Part shown: positions 10,342 to 22,127 of the stretch, in pieces
Position numbering within the stretch: the first letter of the stretch is position 1
How the letters are laid out: every line of letters begins with the position of its first letter
NCBI RefSeq assembly: GCF_004331415.1
Contig: NZ_SJOP01000004.1
Location: 186,001-250,000 of the forward strand
Direction of reading: 5' to 3'
DNA length: 64,000 nucleotides
Source: Kosakonia quasisacchari
GTDB lineage: Bacteria > Pseudomonadota > Gammaproteobacteria > Enterobacterales > Enterobacteriaceae
The notes under the pieces: generated by a model
Databases searched by the model: none
What the model was told of the DNA's origin: nothing
What the model saw: the letters and a program-made list of their open reading frames with translations, nothing else
Position numbers and translations under genes: made by a program

Positions 10342-10357
10342 TTGAAACTCGCCAGAC

Positions 10358-10672
<315 letters not shown>

Positions 10673-10687
10673 TCAGCAGCCTCAGGA

Positions 10688-10726
10688 TTAACGCCGGGTG
10701 ATGTTAAATACATAGCCCGGCGTTAA
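10688..10726 (-). promoter_or_regulatory. 11-bp inverted repeat in the rpsO leader
   Basis: TTAACGCCGGG and its perfect complement flank a 17-base loop in the rpsO 5' leader. No T run follows. It probably forms the first leader helix upstream of the S15 translational operator. A role in S15 autoregulation is inferred from the E. coli system. Confidence 0.6.
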
Positions 10727-10734
10727 GCGGCAAT

Positions 10735-10763
10735 ATTCTACTCGTAGTCACGGTTTCCCGCAA
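10735..10763 (-). promoter_or_regulatory. rpsO promoter
   Basis: TTGCGG, 17 bp, TAGAAT on the minus strand, with the -35 near the truB stop. Spacing and hexamers fit sigma-70, and the position matches the E. coli rpsO P1 promoter, giving S15 and PNPase a transcript independent of metY-truB. Confidence 0.72.
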
Positions 10764-10773
10764 GGTAAGCCCG

Positions 10774-11721
10774 TCATTGTGCAGGATACTCGACCACCAG
10801 ACGACGCGGCGCAACACGTCCTTCGTCGTCCATTTCACCCATGCCAATGAATGTCGCGTCATCACCTTCTGTCACACGCACCAGCCCCGCTTTTGGCGCA
10901 GCGGATGCCCGAACCGGCTGACCGTTTTTGAAGTATGCCGCGACCACTGACGGAATATTAACCGCCGGAAAATCTGACGCCGGGCTGTCCATTGGCATCA
11001 ATAGCGGATCCAGCAGTTGTGCCGCAGGGATTCCCTGTTGCTCGGCCTGCTCAACCCGTTCACGCAGCTGTTCGAGCGTCACCATGCGTTCTACAGGGTA
11101 CTTGCTCACCGCCAGGCGACGCAGATAGATAACATGCGCACCGCAGCCAAGTTTCTCACCCAAATCATCAATGATGGTGCGGATGTAAGTCCCTTTTGAG
11201 CAGTGAATTTCCAGCTCAAGTTCATTGCCTTCATGGCGGATAAATAACAGCTCGTAAACGGTGATTGGGCGAGCTTCACGCGGAACCTCAATACCCTGAC
11301 GCGCATACTCGTAGAGCTTCTTTCCCTGGTATTTCAGGGCAGAGTACATCGACGGGACTTGCTGCGTATCTCCGCGAAAACTGTCCAGCGCAACGGCCAG
11401 TTGTTCGGCACTGAAGGTCAACGGACGTTCTTCAACGACTTGTCCATCCGCATCGGACGTATCGGTGCGCTGCCCAAGGCGGGCAATCACCCGATAACGT
11501 TTGTCTGAATCCAGCAGATATTGGGAAAACTTCGTCGCTTCCCCCAGGCAAATCGGCAGCATGCCGGTCGCCAGCGGATCAAGCGCTCCGGTATGTCCGG
11601 CACGGTTGGCGTTATAAAGACGCTTAACTTTTTGCAGCACATCATTGCTGGAAGCGCCCTGCTGTTTATCGAGCAGCAGAACGCCATGCACGTCGCGACC
11701 GCGACGACGAGGACGACTCAT
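10774..11721 (-). CDS. truB: TruB, tRNA pseudouridine-55 synthase
   Basis: 315 residues, one more than E. coli. The catalytic motif GALDPLATG places the nucleophile Asp at 48; a C-terminal PUA domain starts near residue 250. It makes pseudouridine 55 in the T loop of all elongator tRNAs and also chaperones tRNA folding. The start ATG overlaps the rbfA stop (ATGA), so translation is coupled. Confidence 0.98.
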   Translation of the reverse strand: MSRPRRRGRDVHGVLLLDKQQGASSNDVLQKVKRLYNANRAGHTGALDPLATGMLPICLGEATKFSQYLLDSDKRYRVIARLGQRTDTSDADGQVVEERPLTFSAEQLAVALDSFRGDTQQVPSMYSALKYQGKKLYEYARQGIEVPREARPITVYELLFIRHEGNELELEIHCSKGTYIRTIIDDLGEKLGCGAHVIYLRRLAVSKYPVERMVTLEQLRERVEQAEQQGIPAAQLLDPLLMPMDSPASDFPAVNIPSVVAAYFKNGQPVRASAAPKAGLVRVTEGDDATFIGMGEMDDEGRVAPRRLVVEYPAQ

Positions 11722-12122
11722 CAGTCCTCCTTGCTGTCGTCCGGATTCACACGACGTTCGTCATCGTGTTTCACCACGCTGGTCACCAGGTTGGACATGC
11801 GCATCCCTTCGACCAACGAGTTGTCGTAGAAGAACGTCAGTTCCGGCACGATACGCAAACGCATCGCTTTACCCAACAGAGAACGAATAAAACCAGAGGC
11901 ATCCTGCAACGCTTTGATACCCGCTTTTACGGATGCTTCGTCTTTATCGTTAAGGAAGGTGACAAACACTTTGGCATAAGCCAGATCGCGGGAAACTTCG
12001 ACACCAGAAACGGTGGTCATCATACCCAGACGCGGATCTTTAATTTCGCGCTGCAGGATAATCGCAATCTCTTTTTGCAGTTCCTGAGACACGCGCTGCG
12101 GGCGACCAAATTCTTTCGCCAT
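11721..12122 (-). CDS. rbfA: RbfA, 30S ribosome-binding factor A
   Basis: 133 residues, as in E. coli. It has a type II KH-fold core with the characteristic [14 protein letters not shown] segment near residue 50 and a charged C-terminal tail. It binds immature 30S subunits, helps mature the 16S 5' end and is needed for cold adaptation. The stop overlaps the truB ATG. Upstream, 131 bp separate it from infB and contain an internal terminator and a REP element, unlike the tight downstream junction. Confidence 0.98.
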   Translation of the reverse strand: MAKEFGRPQRVSQELQKEIAIILQREIKDPRLGMMTTVSGVEVSRDLAYAKVFVTFLNDKDEASVKAGIKALQDASGFIRSLLGKAMRLRIVPELTFFYDNSLVEGMRMSNLVTSVVKHDDERRVNPDDSKED

Positions 12123-12138
12123 AATAATTCTCCAGACT

Positions 12139-12161
12139 AAAAAGGGGCCGTAGCCCCTTTT
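12139..12161 (-). terminator. Terminator-like hairpin between infB and rbfA
   Basis: AAAAGGGGC and GCCCCTTTTT with a 4-base loop give a short GC stem followed by a T tract on the minus strand, inside the operon. It likely attenuates read-through from infB into rbfA-truB. Confidence 0.7.
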
Positions 12162-12170
12162 AATATTTCT

Positions 12171-12200
12171 TGCCGGGAGGCGCTTCGCTTACCCGGCCAG
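12171..12200. repeat. REP-like palindromic element
   Basis: TGCCGGGAGGCGCTTCGCTT followed by ACCCGGCCAG is the typical enterobacterial REP core: GCCGG arms, an inner GCG/CGC pair and a CTT loop. It is the only clear REP unit in the window and lies in the infB-rbfA spacer. Such units often protect 3' ends or bind gyrase or IHF; none of that is shown here. Confidence 0.7.
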
Positions 12201-12216
12201 CAATGTTCATCCACCG

Positions 12217-12247
12217 TCGATTTCGGCTGGCTACCAGCCGAAATCGA
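12217..12247 (-). other. 14-bp perfect hairpin just after infB
   Basis: TCGATTTCGGCTGG and its exact complement are separated by 3 bases, starting 6 bases after the infB stop. There is no T run, so it is more likely an RNA processing or stabilising structure than a terminator. Confidence 0.7.
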
Positions 12248-12253
12248 AGCGAA

Positions 12254-14968
12254 TTACTCGATAGTACGTTGGATCTCAATGATCTCGAACACTTCGATCA
12301 TATCGCCGGTGCGTACATCATTGTAGTTCTTAACGCCGATACCACATTCCATGCCGTTACGAACTTCGTTGACGTCATCTTTGAAGCGACGCAGGGATTC
12401 CAGTTCGCCTTCATAGATAACCACGTTGTCGCGCAGAACGCGGATCGGGTTGTGACGTTTAACCACACCTTCGGTAACCATACAGCCCGCGATCGCACCG
12501 AATTTCGGCGATTTGAACACATCGCGAACTTCCGCCAGACCGATGATCTGCTGTTTCAGTTCCGGAGAGAGCATACCGCTCATTGCCGCTTTCACTTCGT
12601 CAATCAGGTTATAGATGACGGAGTAGTAGCGCAGATCCAGACCTTCCGCTTCGATCACGCGACGCGCAGAAGCGTCGGCACGAACGTTGAAGCCAACCAG
12701 AATCGCGTTAGATGCAGCAGCCAGCGTCGCGTCGGTTTCGGTGATACCACCGACGCCAGAACCGATGATCTTCACTTTCACTTCGTCAGTAGACAGTTTC
12801 AGCAGAGAATCGGAGATCGCTTCAACAGAACCCTGAACGTCGGCCTTCAGTACGATGTTCACTTCGTGAACTTCGCCTTCGGTCATGTTGGCAAACATGT
12901 TTTCCAGTTTGGATTTCTGCTGACGTGCCAGCTTAACTTCGCGGAATTTGCCCTGACGGTACAGAGCCACTTCACGCGCTTTCTTCTCGTCACGTACCAC
13001 AGTCGCTTCATCACCCGCCGCCGGAACGCCGGACAGACCGAGGATTTCCACCGGAATAGACGGACCAGCTTCTGTCACTTCACGGCCCAGTTCGTCACGC
13101 ATCGCACGCACGCGGCCATATTCGAAGCCACACAGAACGATATCGCCTTTATGCAGCGTACCTTCACGCACCAGCACAGATGCCACCGGACCACGACCTT
13201 TATCCAGGAAGGATTCGATGACTACACCGCTCGCCATACCTTTACGTACAGCATGCAGCTCCAGAACTTCGGCCTGCAGCAGGATCGCATCCAGCAGCTC
13301 GTCAATACCGGTACCCGCTTTCGCGGAAACGTGAACGAACTGGCTTTCGCCGCCCCACTCTTCCGGAATGATGCCGTACTGAGAAAGTTCGTTTTTAACG
13401 CGATCCGGATCGGCTTCTGGCTTATCGATCTTGTTCACGGCAACCACTACCGGCACCTGCGCCGCTTTCGCGTGCTGGATAGCTTCGATAGTTTGCGGCA
13501 TCACGCCGTCATCGGCAGCAACAACCAGAACCACGATATCCGTCGCCTGAGCACCACGGGCACGCATTGCGGTAAACGCGGCGTGGCCTGGGGTATCCAG
13601 GAAGGTGATCATGCCGTTGTCAGTTTCAACGTGGTAAGCACCAATGTGCTGAGTAATGCCGCCCGCTTCGCCAGAGGCCACTTTCGTTGAACGAATGTAG
13701 TCCAGCAGAGAGGTTTTACCGTGGTCAACGTGACCCATAATAGTCACAACCGGTGCGCGCGGTTCTACCGCAGCACCTGTATCACGGTCGCTCATTACCG
13801 CTTCTTCCAGCTCGTTTTCACGACGCAGGATAACTTTATGGCCCATCTCTTCAGCAACCAGTTGCGCAGTTTCTTGGTCAATAACCTGGTTGATGGTCGC
13901 CATCGCGCCCAGTTTCATCATCGCTTTGATGACCTGAGAGCCTTTAACCGCCATCTTGTTAGCCAGTTCGCCAACGGTCAGGGTTTCGCCGATCACAACG
14001 TCACGGTTAACCGCTTGTGCTGGCTTCTGGAAGCCCTGCTGCAGAGCAGAACCTTTGCGCTGGCGGCCGCCTTTACCACCACGAACCGCAGCACGCGCTT
14101 CTTCACGGTCAGCTTTGCTTTCAGCGTGTTTGTTACCTTTCTTCGGACGCGGCGCTTTAGCAGTGCGAGTACGACCACGACCACCTTCAACTTCACGGTC
14201 ATTGTCATCTTCCGCCTGGCGGGCATGCTGGGAAGTGGTTACATGGTAGTCACCAGTAGTCTCTTCTTCTTCGGTTACCGGAGCCGTCCAGTTCGCTTCA
14301 TTTTGTTCAGCCATACGACGAGCTTCTTCCGCTACGCGACGCGCATTTTCTTCCAGTTTACGACGAGCCTCTTCTTCCGCTTTGCGCTTGAGTTCTTGCG
14401 CTTCGGATTCACGGCGGGCTTTTTCCGCCTGGGCTGTCCTGGTCATTTCGTCAGATTGTTGGTTGCTCACTTTGCTATTTTCCGCAGCTTCGCGTTTTGC
14501 ATTTTCAGCATTTCCGCGTTTAGCCTTTTCATCAGCTTCACGTTTCGCACGAGCTTCGGCATCACGTTTGGCTTTTTCCCCGGCTTCGCGCTCAGCGGCT
14601 TCCTCTGCTTCACGACGGGCCTTCTCTTCCGCTTCACGCATCGCCTCTTCTTCCGCAGCGAGACGTTCAGCCTCTTGTGGATCGCGTTTTACAAAGGTGC
14701 GTTTTTTACGGACTTCGATCTGCACCGATTTACTTTTCCCACCGGTGCCCTGAATATTTAGTGTACTGCGCGTTTTGCGCTGCAGCGTCAGCTTGTCAGG
14801 CGAAGAACCGTGTTCACGGTTCAAATGCGCTAACAGCGTCTGCTTTTCTTGTGCCGTCACTGAGTCTTCAGCGGACTTGCGGATCCCTGCGTCAGCAAAT
14901 TGCTGTACCAGGCGGTCCACAGAGGTTTGAATCTCAGCGGCCAGCGTTTTTACGGTTACATCTGTCAT
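12254..14968 (-). CDS. infB: Translation initiation factor IF-2
   Basis: 904 residues, against 890 in E. coli. The N-terminal domain is followed by a long Lys/Arg/Glu/Ala-rich helical linker at about 100-225, the variable part of the protein. The GTPase domain starts with [13 protein letters not shown] near 406, then DTPGHAAF and NKIDKPEAD. Two C-terminal beta-barrels bind fMet-tRNA. IF-2 brings initiator tRNA to the ribosome. An in-frame GTG at codon 167 and an ATG at codon 175 correspond to the E. coli internal starts for shorter isoforms. nusA lies 24 bp upstream. Confidence 0.98.
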   Translation of the reverse strand: MTDVTVKTLAAEIQTSVDRLVQQFADAGIRKSAEDSVTAQEKQTLLAHLNREHGSSPDKLTLQRKTRSTLNIQGTGGKSKSVQIEVRKKRTFVKRDPQEAERLAAEEEAMREAEEKARREAEEAAEREAGEKAKRDAEARAKREADEKAKRGNAENAKREAAENSKVSNQQSDEMTRTAQAEKARRESEAQELKRKAEEEARRKLEENARRVAEEARRMAEQNEANWTAPVTEEEETTGDYHVTTSQHARQAEDDNDREVEGGRGRTRTAKAPRPKKGNKHAESKADREEARAAVRGGKGGRQRKGSALQQGFQKPAQAVNRDVVIGETLTVGELANKMAVKGSQVIKAMMKLGAMATINQVIDQETAQLVAEEMGHKVILRRENELEEAVMSDRDTGAAVEPRAPVVTIMGHVDHGKTSLLDYIRSTKVASGEAGGITQHIGAYHVETDNGMITFLDTPGHAAFTAMRARGAQATDIVVLVVAADDGVMPQTIEAIQHAKAAQVPVVVAVNKIDKPEADPDRVKNELSQYGIIPEEWGGESQFVHVSAKAGTGIDELLDAILLQAEVLELHAVRKGMASGVVIESFLDKGRGPVASVLVREGTLHKGDIVLCGFEYGRVRAMRDELGREVTEAGPSIPVEILGLSGVPAAGDEATVVRDEKKAREVALYRQGKFREVKLARQQKSKLENMFANMTEGEVHEVNIVLKADVQGSVEAISDSLLKLSTDEVKVKIIGSGVGGITETDATLAAASNAILVGFNVRADASARRVIEAEGLDLRYYSVIYNLIDEVKAAMSGMLSPELKQQIIGLAEVRDVFKSPKFGAIAGCMVTEGVVKRHNPIRVLRDNVVIYEGELESLRRFKDDVNEVRNGMECGIGVKNYNDVRTGDMIEVFEIIEIQRTIE
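14468..14470 (-). promoter_or_regulatory. Internal GTG start in infB (IF2-2 isoform)
   Basis: Codon 167 is GTG in the context KVSNQQ, and an ATG follows eight codons later. In E. coli the shorter IF2-2 and IF2-3 forms begin at GTG and ATG codons in the same VSNQQ segment. The conserved context supports production of shorter isoforms here. This is an inference from homology. Confidence 0.6.
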
Positions 14969-14992
14969 GCTGTTCCTTCCTGCTACAGTTTA

Positions 14993-16480
14993 TTACGCTT
15001 CGTCGCCAAACCAGCAAATATTACGTGCGGCCATGATGAGCTCACCTGCTTTCTCATCGGTTAACCCTTCGATATCGCTCAGGTCATCCACACCTTGTTC
15101 AGCGAGGTCTTCCAGCGTACAAACACCACGAGCAGCCAGTTTGAAAGCCAGTGCGCGATCCAGACCTTCCAGGTTAAGCAGGTCTTCAGCCGGTTCTTTA
15201 TTACCGAGGCTTTCTTCCTGCGCCAGTGCCAGAGTGGTCAGCGCGTTTTTCGCACGATCACGCAGGGCTTCGACGGTGTCTTCATCCAGACCATCGATTT
15301 CCAGCAGCTCTTTGATTGGCACATAGGCCAGTTCTTCCAGCGTAGAGAAACCTTCTTCGACCAGAACGGTGGCGAAATCTTCGTCAATGTCCAGGTAACG
15401 GGTGAAGGTATCAATCGCTGCATGAGCCTCAGCCTGATGCTTGGACTGCAGATCCTCAACGGTCATGACGTTGAGTTCCCAGCCGCTCAGTTGAGACGCG
15501 AGGCGCACGTTCTGACCATTACGGCCGATAGCCTGCGCCAGGTTGCCTGCTTCAACGGCGATATCCATGGTGTGTTTATCTTCATCTACCACGATAGAAG
15601 CAACATCAGCCGGAGCCATTGCGTTGATAACGAACTGCGCCGGGTTATCGTCCCACAGCACGATATCAATACGCTCACCGCCGAGTTCCGTCGAGACAGC
15701 TTGCACACGTGCACCGCGCATACCCACGCAGGCGCCGACCGGATCGATACGCTTGTCGTTAGTCTTCACGGCGATTTTTGCACGGGAACCCGGATCGCGG
15801 GCTGCGGCTTTAATCTCGATGACTTCTTCGCCGATTTCCGGCACTTCAATGCGGAACAGTTCAATCAGCATTTCCGGTTTGGAACGGGTGACGAACAGTT
15901 GCGCTCCGCGCGCTTCCGGGCGTACAGCGTACAGCACACCGCGGATGCGGTCGCCCGGACGGAAGTTTTCACGCGGCAGCATATCTTCGCGCAGGATAAC
16001 GGCTTCAGCGTTGTTGCCGAGATCCAGCGTGATGTTGTCGCGGTTCACTTTCTTCACCACACCGGTGATGATTTCACCTTCATGCTGGCGGAACTGATCA
16101 ACCACCATTGCGCGCTCAGCTTCACGTACTTTTTGTACAATGACCTGTTTTGCGGTCTGGGTGGTGATACGGTCAAACGTGACGGATTCAATCTGATCTT
16201 CAACGTAGTCGTCGAGGTTCAGGCTCTCATCTTCGTAACGCGCTGCTTCGAGGGTGATTTCACGTGTCGGCTGCGTCACTTCTTCCACGATCAACCACCG
16301 ACGGAACGTGTCGAAATCACCGCTTTTACGATCAATGCTTACACGAACATCGATCTCTTGTTCATATTTTTTCTTGGTTGCTGTAGCCAGAGCACTTTCC
16401 AGCGCTTCAAAGATTTTTTCACGCGGAAGCGACTTTTCGTTAGAAACAGCTTCAACAACAGCCAAAATTTCTTTGTTCAT
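14993..16480 (-). CDS. nusA: NusA, transcription elongation and termination factor
   Basis: 495 residues, as in E. coli. Domains in order: RNA polymerase-binding N domain (1-130), S1 (135-200), KH1 and KH2 (about 230-345, with [20 protein letters not shown] and [18 protein letters not shown]), then two acidic repeats AR1 and AR2 (365-495). It promotes pausing and hairpin termination, and antitermination together with NusB, NusE and NusG. It lies between rimP (29 bp) and infB (24 bp) in the metY operon; the two terminators upstream of rimP are where NusA could act on its own operon. Confidence 0.98.
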   Translation of the reverse strand: MNKEILAVVEAVSNEKSLPREKIFEALESALATATKKKYEQEIDVRVSIDRKSGDFDTFRRWLIVEEVTQPTREITLEAARYEDESLNLDDYVEDQIESVTFDRITTQTAKQVIVQKVREAERAMVVDQFRQHEGEIITGVVKKVNRDNITLDLGNNAEAVILREDMLPRENFRPGDRIRGVLYAVRPEARGAQLFVTRSKPEMLIELFRIEVPEIGEEVIEIKAAARDPGSRAKIAVKTNDKRIDPVGACVGMRGARVQAVSTELGGERIDIVLWDDNPAQFVINAMAPADVASIVVDEDKHTMDIAVEAGNLAQAIGRNGQNVRLASQLSGWELNVMTVEDLQSKHQAEAHAAIDTFTRYLDIDEDFATVLVEEGFSTLEELAYVPIKELLEIDGLDEDTVEALRDRAKNALTTLALAQEESLGNKEPAEDLLNLEGLDRALAFKLAARGVCTLEDLAEQGVDDLSDIEGLTDEKAGELIMAARNICWFGDEA

Positions 16481-16509
16481 CGGGGGCCTTTCACCTCAAA
16501 TCCAGACTG

Positions 16510-16962
16510 TTAAAAGTGGGGGACCAGGTTCGCTTTTTGAATATTGCTCAATGCGAACACTTCATCTTTACCTTCGACCGTAACGGTGATCATCTCGCCA
16601 TCGACATCTTTAATGATGCCCTGCCATTTACGACGGTTTTGAACCGCCATACGCAGAACCAGCGAGACTTCGTCGCCCTTAAAGCGCGCATAGTGCTCAG
16701 CCGTAAACAAAGGACGCTCAAGACCTGGTGAGGAAACCTCCAGGTTGTAAGCCACGGTAATCGGATCTTCAACATCCAGTACCGCACTGACCTGGTGGCT
16801 GACATCAGCGCAATCATCAACATTGATGCCATCTTCACTATCAATATAGATGCGCAGTGTAGATGTGCGACCGCGCACAAATTCGATGCCGACCAGTTCG
16901 TAGCCCAGTGCTTCAACCGGCGCCGTAATCATCTCTGTTAATTTTTGCTCTAATGTGGACAA
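16510..16962 (-). CDS. rimP: RimP, 30S ribosome maturation factor
   Basis: 150 residues from a TTG at 16962 in GACTTGTCCACA, the start used for E. coli RimP. A TTG at 16974 and a GTG at 16968 are also in frame, and the GGGGGTGG between them can act as ribosome-binding site, so the start is not certain. The N-terminal domain and C-terminal SH3-like domain carry the family's [16 protein letters not shown] and [10 protein letters not shown] segments. It is needed for assembly of the 30S head with S12 and S19. First protein gene after the tRNA metY. Confidence 0.96.
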   Translation of the reverse strand: MSTLEQKLTEMITAPVEALGYELVGIEFVRGRTSTLRIYIDSEDGINVDDCADVSHQVSAVLDVEDPITVAYNLEVSSPGLERPLFTAEHYARFKGDEVSLVLRMAVQNRRKWQGIIKDVDGEMITVTVEGKDEVFALSNIQKANLVPHF

Positions 16963-16977
16963 GTCCACCCCCAAGAC

Positions 16978-16999
16978 ATAAAAAAAGGGCGTATAGCCC
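16978..16999 (-). terminator. Leader terminator 2 of the metY-nusA operon
   Basis: GGGCTATACGCCC followed by seven Ts on the minus strand, ending just before the rimP start. Short stem with a strong T run, so a likely partial terminator controlling read-through from metY. Confidence 0.7.
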
Positions 17000-17021
17000 A
17001 GTTATTTCGTACTCAGATAAC

Positions 17022-17043
17022 AAAAAACCCCGATAAATCGGGG
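17022..17043 (-). terminator. Leader terminator 1 of the metY-nusA operon
   Basis: CCCCGA and TCGGGG around TTTA, followed by six Ts on the minus strand, between metY and rimP. Two terminators in series at this point imply that most transcripts end after the tRNA. Confidence 0.82.
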
Positions 17044-17170
17044 CTTTAAATAACTGAACCCTATAGCCGCAACTGCGGCCTGGAGAACCTTCCATGAGTA
17101 TTTTTTTCAAATCCGGCTGCGAAGGCGTTAAGTCTTCATAGTATATTTGAAAAAAAACACTTAGGGAAAG

Positions 17171-17247
<77 letters not shown>

Positions 17248-17262
17248 CCTGAAACGTGGCAA

Positions 17263-17291
17263 ATTCTACTCGCTTGAGTGCAAATTTGCAA
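17263..17291 (-). promoter_or_regulatory. metY promoter
   Basis: TTGCAA, 17 bp, TAGAAT on the minus strand, with the -10 ending 16 bases before the tRNA 5' end. It fits sigma-70 and is the only good candidate upstream of the operon. Confidence 0.65.
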
Positions 17292-18971
<1,680 letters not shown>

Positions 18972-18984
18972 TCGTTTTCGTATT

Positions 18985-19010
18985 CGTGCCTGCAACGCAG
19001 GCACGATTTA
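18985..19010 (+). terminator. argG terminator
   Basis: CGTGCCTGC and GCAGGCACG around a 3-base loop, followed by ATTTATT. The 9-bp stem lies 14 bases after the argG stop. Confidence 0.78.
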
Positions 19011-19087
19011 TTCCACCGCCGCCGTACACACGCTATATATCTCGCGACCGGAAAGAGCCCCCAGAATTCAGTCTGCCTTAAGACACA

Positions 19088-21502
19088 TTACTTCTCTACT
19101 GTGCTCGCAATCTGGCAGCGGACGGCACTGATAAACTGCACCTTTTTATTCTTATCCAGCCCGGAAGGAAGTACGCACTGTAGCGAGGGTAAACCGTTTT
19201 CCGCCTGTATGGTAAGCAAGCGATTAGCAACGCCCGTGTCCAGCGTCAGAACACCTTCCGCATTTACGATACTTCCGCCAACATCACTTCTGACGTAACG
19301 GTTTTTAACCGCCTTACCCTGCTCATCTTGCAACATGCCAACCAGCGTAAACGTCTTCACCGTTTTGACATTCACGTACTGCACGCTACCACGGCTCATC
19401 TGGACACTTTGGCGTTCAGGGAATACCTGCACACTGTCACTGCCCCGCGCGCTAAACTGAATGTCGCTTTTTTTCCACAGTTCAGCGGGCAAAATATTCC
19501 GGCCCGGTTTAAGGCTGGTCTCACTCATGCTGCCGGATGCCAAAATGCGGGTCTCGTTATCATCGGCATCCACATCAACAATCACAGCAGACTCCATACC
19601 GCTATTGTTACCGTTGACCGAAGCGACCTTACCGCCGCCGATAACCAACGCCTGGCTCAGGTTAGCACCAGCAGTATTGATTTTGCTCTGCAGCCCGCGT
19701 TGCGCATAGAAATTACCATTTACCCATGGTGTATCTATCGCCCCGTTACCGTTAAGCATGGTTTCAGCCGCATTCCAGGAAACCCCTCCACCTAAACTAC
19801 GGATGGTCTCTTTTTCCGTTGGCTCCCACTGATACTGTAAGCTTGAATAGCTCTTCGCTTGTTCCATACCTGTGCTCAAGGAAACAGAGTGATCACTGGA
19901 AGGGGATAACGCAATCGACACGCTGAATGACACTCCGCGATCGCGGCGTTTGTCGTTGAATCCTGGTCGATCGTACATGCCCAACCGAAAACTCATGCTA
20001 CGGTCATAAAAGCGAGTTTGCGTTGATAACGCGACATCTGCGGCCACACCTTTACGCCACACCGTATCCATATATTGTGTGTTCAGAATCAACGATGAGG
20101 ACCACGGCAACCTTGATGATAAAGACGCCCCCCACGTCTCCCCCTTCTGACGCGAACGAACCCGGTGGCCGTAAACATCGGTGAGGGTTGAACGCCAGAA
20201 AAAGCTGGCTGTGCCACCGGCGTACAAATTACGGTAATAACGGATGTCTGTATCCTGGTTAGCCTGGTGCTCCGAATTGCCGACAGTATATTGCGCAAGC
20301 AATCGGTCATTTTGCGAAAGCGTAATATTGGCTCGCGTTCGCACATGTCGATCTTTTGCTGTGGCTGCGCCAGTAAATGCCACGGTCGCCTGGGGATGAA
20401 CCAATAACTCCAGGCCACCACCCATCGCGAAAGGGTTACCGTCTACCGTATTCATATCACCCGTTGCCAGGGTACGGCGCTGCCCGCTCCACAGATTCAT
20501 ACGCCAGCGTTGGTTTGGATTGCTCCACCCCTGCAACTTGAAAATTTGCGCTTCCTGCGTGTCGACAACCTGGCCGTTCTCAATGATTTTGATAGTGATA
20601 TCGTAGATACCAATAGGCAACGGACGAGTATCCAGCGCCTGCACTCCCGGCTGAAGTTGCTGGGTACGGATCATTTGTCCATTTCGCCAGACTTCCGCAA
20701 TTGACTGGCTGCGCCCTGTAACGTAAACAGGCCAGGCGCTGACGCTATCGGAAGTCATAAGCAACGCATCAGAAGTTCCCCACATACCGCCAACAACAGT
20801 GTCGTAGCCAAACCCGGAAGCCTGCACGTTCCCGGTATCGCTGTCCGGAGTGAATAGTCCCAACCGGATAAAACTGCCCTGCAGCTCTTTTTGCGTAAAG
20901 AGTTGATAAAGACTGGAGCTGTTGTATTGGTAGCGACCACTTGTACCCGATGACTGAAATGCAGCCAGTTGGCTCCATCCGCCAAGTGATGATGTGAGTG
21001 AGGAGTTGATCCCCCAACTACGCATTGCTGCAGCCTCAGAAAACGAGACATCATTATTCATGATTAGCCCAGCGGGCGTATCTTCAGGCACGGCAAGATA
21101 ATTACCTGCAACCTGGCTGGTTTCGTAGTTGGTGGTATAAAGTTTTAACGCTGAGTTCTCCAGCGAATATTCTACCTGCATCAGCCCTGATGGACAGGAT
21201 ACGGTACATTTCCCCACCGAAACGCCTTTACTGAGCAAATCCGACCAAACCGTATTGGTTTCTGGATCGCTGTTCTGTTGTTCTTCAATGATGCGGAGAA
21301 GTTTGATGTCACCATTCTCTTTAAGAGAGACGCTGGCATCGAAAATGTAGTTGTCGTTCAGATATACCTGAACGACAACTTCAGAATTATAAAAATACCG
21401 CTTAAAATCTTCTGGCAATCCTTTCATGTTAGCAGCCAGTTGCATATCATTTGCCGAAACAATGAATGGAACAGCAGCAAGAAAGATTAATGATATTTTC
21501 AT
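19088..21502 (-). CDS. CS1-type (alpha) fimbrial outer-membrane usher
   Basis: 804 residues from the ATG at 21502, which starts a clear signal peptide (MKISLIFLAAVPFIVSA). A TTG five codons upstream is possible. The beta-barrel pattern, a plug-like segment and the conserved LPIGIYDITIKIIENGQVVDTQEAQIFK segment (about 305-335) place it with the CooC/CfaC/TcfC alternative ushers. These secrete and anchor CS1-family pilins. A C-terminal E-set-like domain ends with LQCVLPSG...AVRCQIAS, and CTVSCP near 100 may form a disulfide. It follows the pilin by 41 bases. No tip-adhesin gene follows: argG ends only 116 bp away on the other strand. Confidence 0.86.
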   Translation of the reverse strand: MKISLIFLAAVPFIVSANDMQLAANMKGLPEDFKRYFYNSEVVVQVYLNDNYIFDASVSLKENGDIKLLRIIEEQQNSDPETNTVWSDLLSKGVSVGKCTVSCPSGLMQVEYSLENSALKLYTTNYETSQVAGNYLAVPEDTPAGLIMNNDVSFSEAAAMRSWGINSSLTSSLGGWSQLAAFQSSGTSGRYQYNSSSLYQLFTQKELQGSFIRLGLFTPDSDTGNVQASGFGYDTVVGGMWGTSDALLMTSDSVSAWPVYVTGRSQSIAEVWRNGQMIRTQQLQPGVQALDTRPLPIGIYDITIKIIENGQVVDTQEAQIFKLQGWSNPNQRWRMNLWSGQRRTLATGDMNTVDGNPFAMGGGLELLVHPQATVAFTGAATAKDRHVRTRANITLSQNDRLLAQYTVGNSEHQANQDTDIRYYRNLYAGGTASFFWRSTLTDVYGHRVRSRQKGETWGASLSSRLPWSSSLILNTQYMDTVWRKGVAADVALSTQTRFYDRSMSFRLGMYDRPGFNDKRRDRGVSFSVSIALSPSSDHSVSLSTGMEQAKSYSSLQYQWEPTEKETIRSLGGGVSWNAAETMLNGNGAIDTPWVNGNFYAQRGLQSKINTAGANLSQALVIGGGKVASVNGNNSGMESAVIVDVDADDNETRILASGSMSETSLKPGRNILPAELWKKSDIQFSARGSDSVQVFPERQSVQMSRGSVQYVNVKTVKTFTLVGMLQDEQGKAVKNRYVRSDVGGSIVNAEGVLTLDTGVANRLLTIQAENGLPSLQCVLPSGLDKNKKVQFISAVRCQIASTVEK

Positions 21503-21543
21503 AATATTCAGTGACAAGCTTTTAAATGATTAAGCGAAAAGAA

Positions 21544-22065
21544 TTAAGGAGTAACAATCTCTTCTTCGAAAATCATGGCAACCTGCCCGGTAAAATCACC
21601 CTGCACAGCGAGAGGCTGAGTGTCTTTCTGGCTAATGCGCAGCATCGTACGTCCACCTGCTTGTGCCGCAGTCGCATCGACTACAGTCTTCGCGGTATCA
21701 CTTAATTCAACGCCGTTGAATTCCACTTTAAGCGGAATAGTGTCTGAACCGTTAGATAAAATGGTCTCACCGTTGGAATCCGTATTTGTCAATGTTGCAC
21801 GAATACCGCCAGAAATATTTTTATACTGAAATTGCTTCTCAAAATTTTTCAGTTTAGAGGTAGTAAGATCATATTCAATTTCCTGAGCTTGATGGATCCA
21901 TCCACTTTCTACAGGTTCAATTTGAAAGTCATCACTAGGAATATGAGCGTAGACATCAATAGTATAGCTTTGCTGATTAACAGCCATTGCTGCTGTGCTA
22001 CCGAACACGGATAAAGACAGAGCACTAGTGATTAAACAAACTTTCGCGATTTTATGAGATAACAT
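21544..22065 (-). CDS. CS1-type fimbrial major subunit (pilin)
   Basis: 173 residues from the ATG at 22065, which has AAGGGA at good spacing; an in-frame ATG at 22098 gives a poor signal sequence. The signal peptide ends near AMA, and the mature pilin starts VNQQSYTIDVYAHIP. This strand and the closing GDFTGQVAMIFEEE strand resemble CooA/CfaB pilins, in which the N-terminal strand completes the neighbouring subunit. It is expected to polymerise on the cell surface via the usher. It is more AT-rich than flanking core genes, consistent with horizontal gain. Confidence 0.83.
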   Translation of the reverse strand: MLSHKIAKVCLITSALSLSVFGSTAAMAVNQQSYTIDVYAHIPSDDFQIEPVESGWIHQAQEIEYDLTTSKLKNFEKQFQYKNISGGIRATLTNTDSNGETILSNGSDTIPLKVEFNGVELSDTAKTVVDATAAQAGGRTMLRISQKDTQPLAVQGDFTGQVAMIFEEEIVTP

Positions 22066-22127
22066 GGCAAGTCCCTTAATTTGATATATAAAAAGCATGC
22101 TGCTTATTTACAACTTACTGCGTAATA

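Larger units (their letters stand above)
10160..10343 (+). ncRNA. Possible SraG/PsrO-like sRNA opposite the rpsO-pnp spacer
   Basis: E. coli encodes the sRNA SraG on the strand opposite the rpsO-pnp spacer. Here the plus strand of the same spacer holds the long imperfect stem at 10175-10262 and ends in GGGGCC/GGCCCC followed by TTCTT, which could terminate a plus-strand RNA. The 5' end is a guess and I see no convincing promoter. The call rests on position and the bidirectional hairpin only. Confidence 0.3.
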
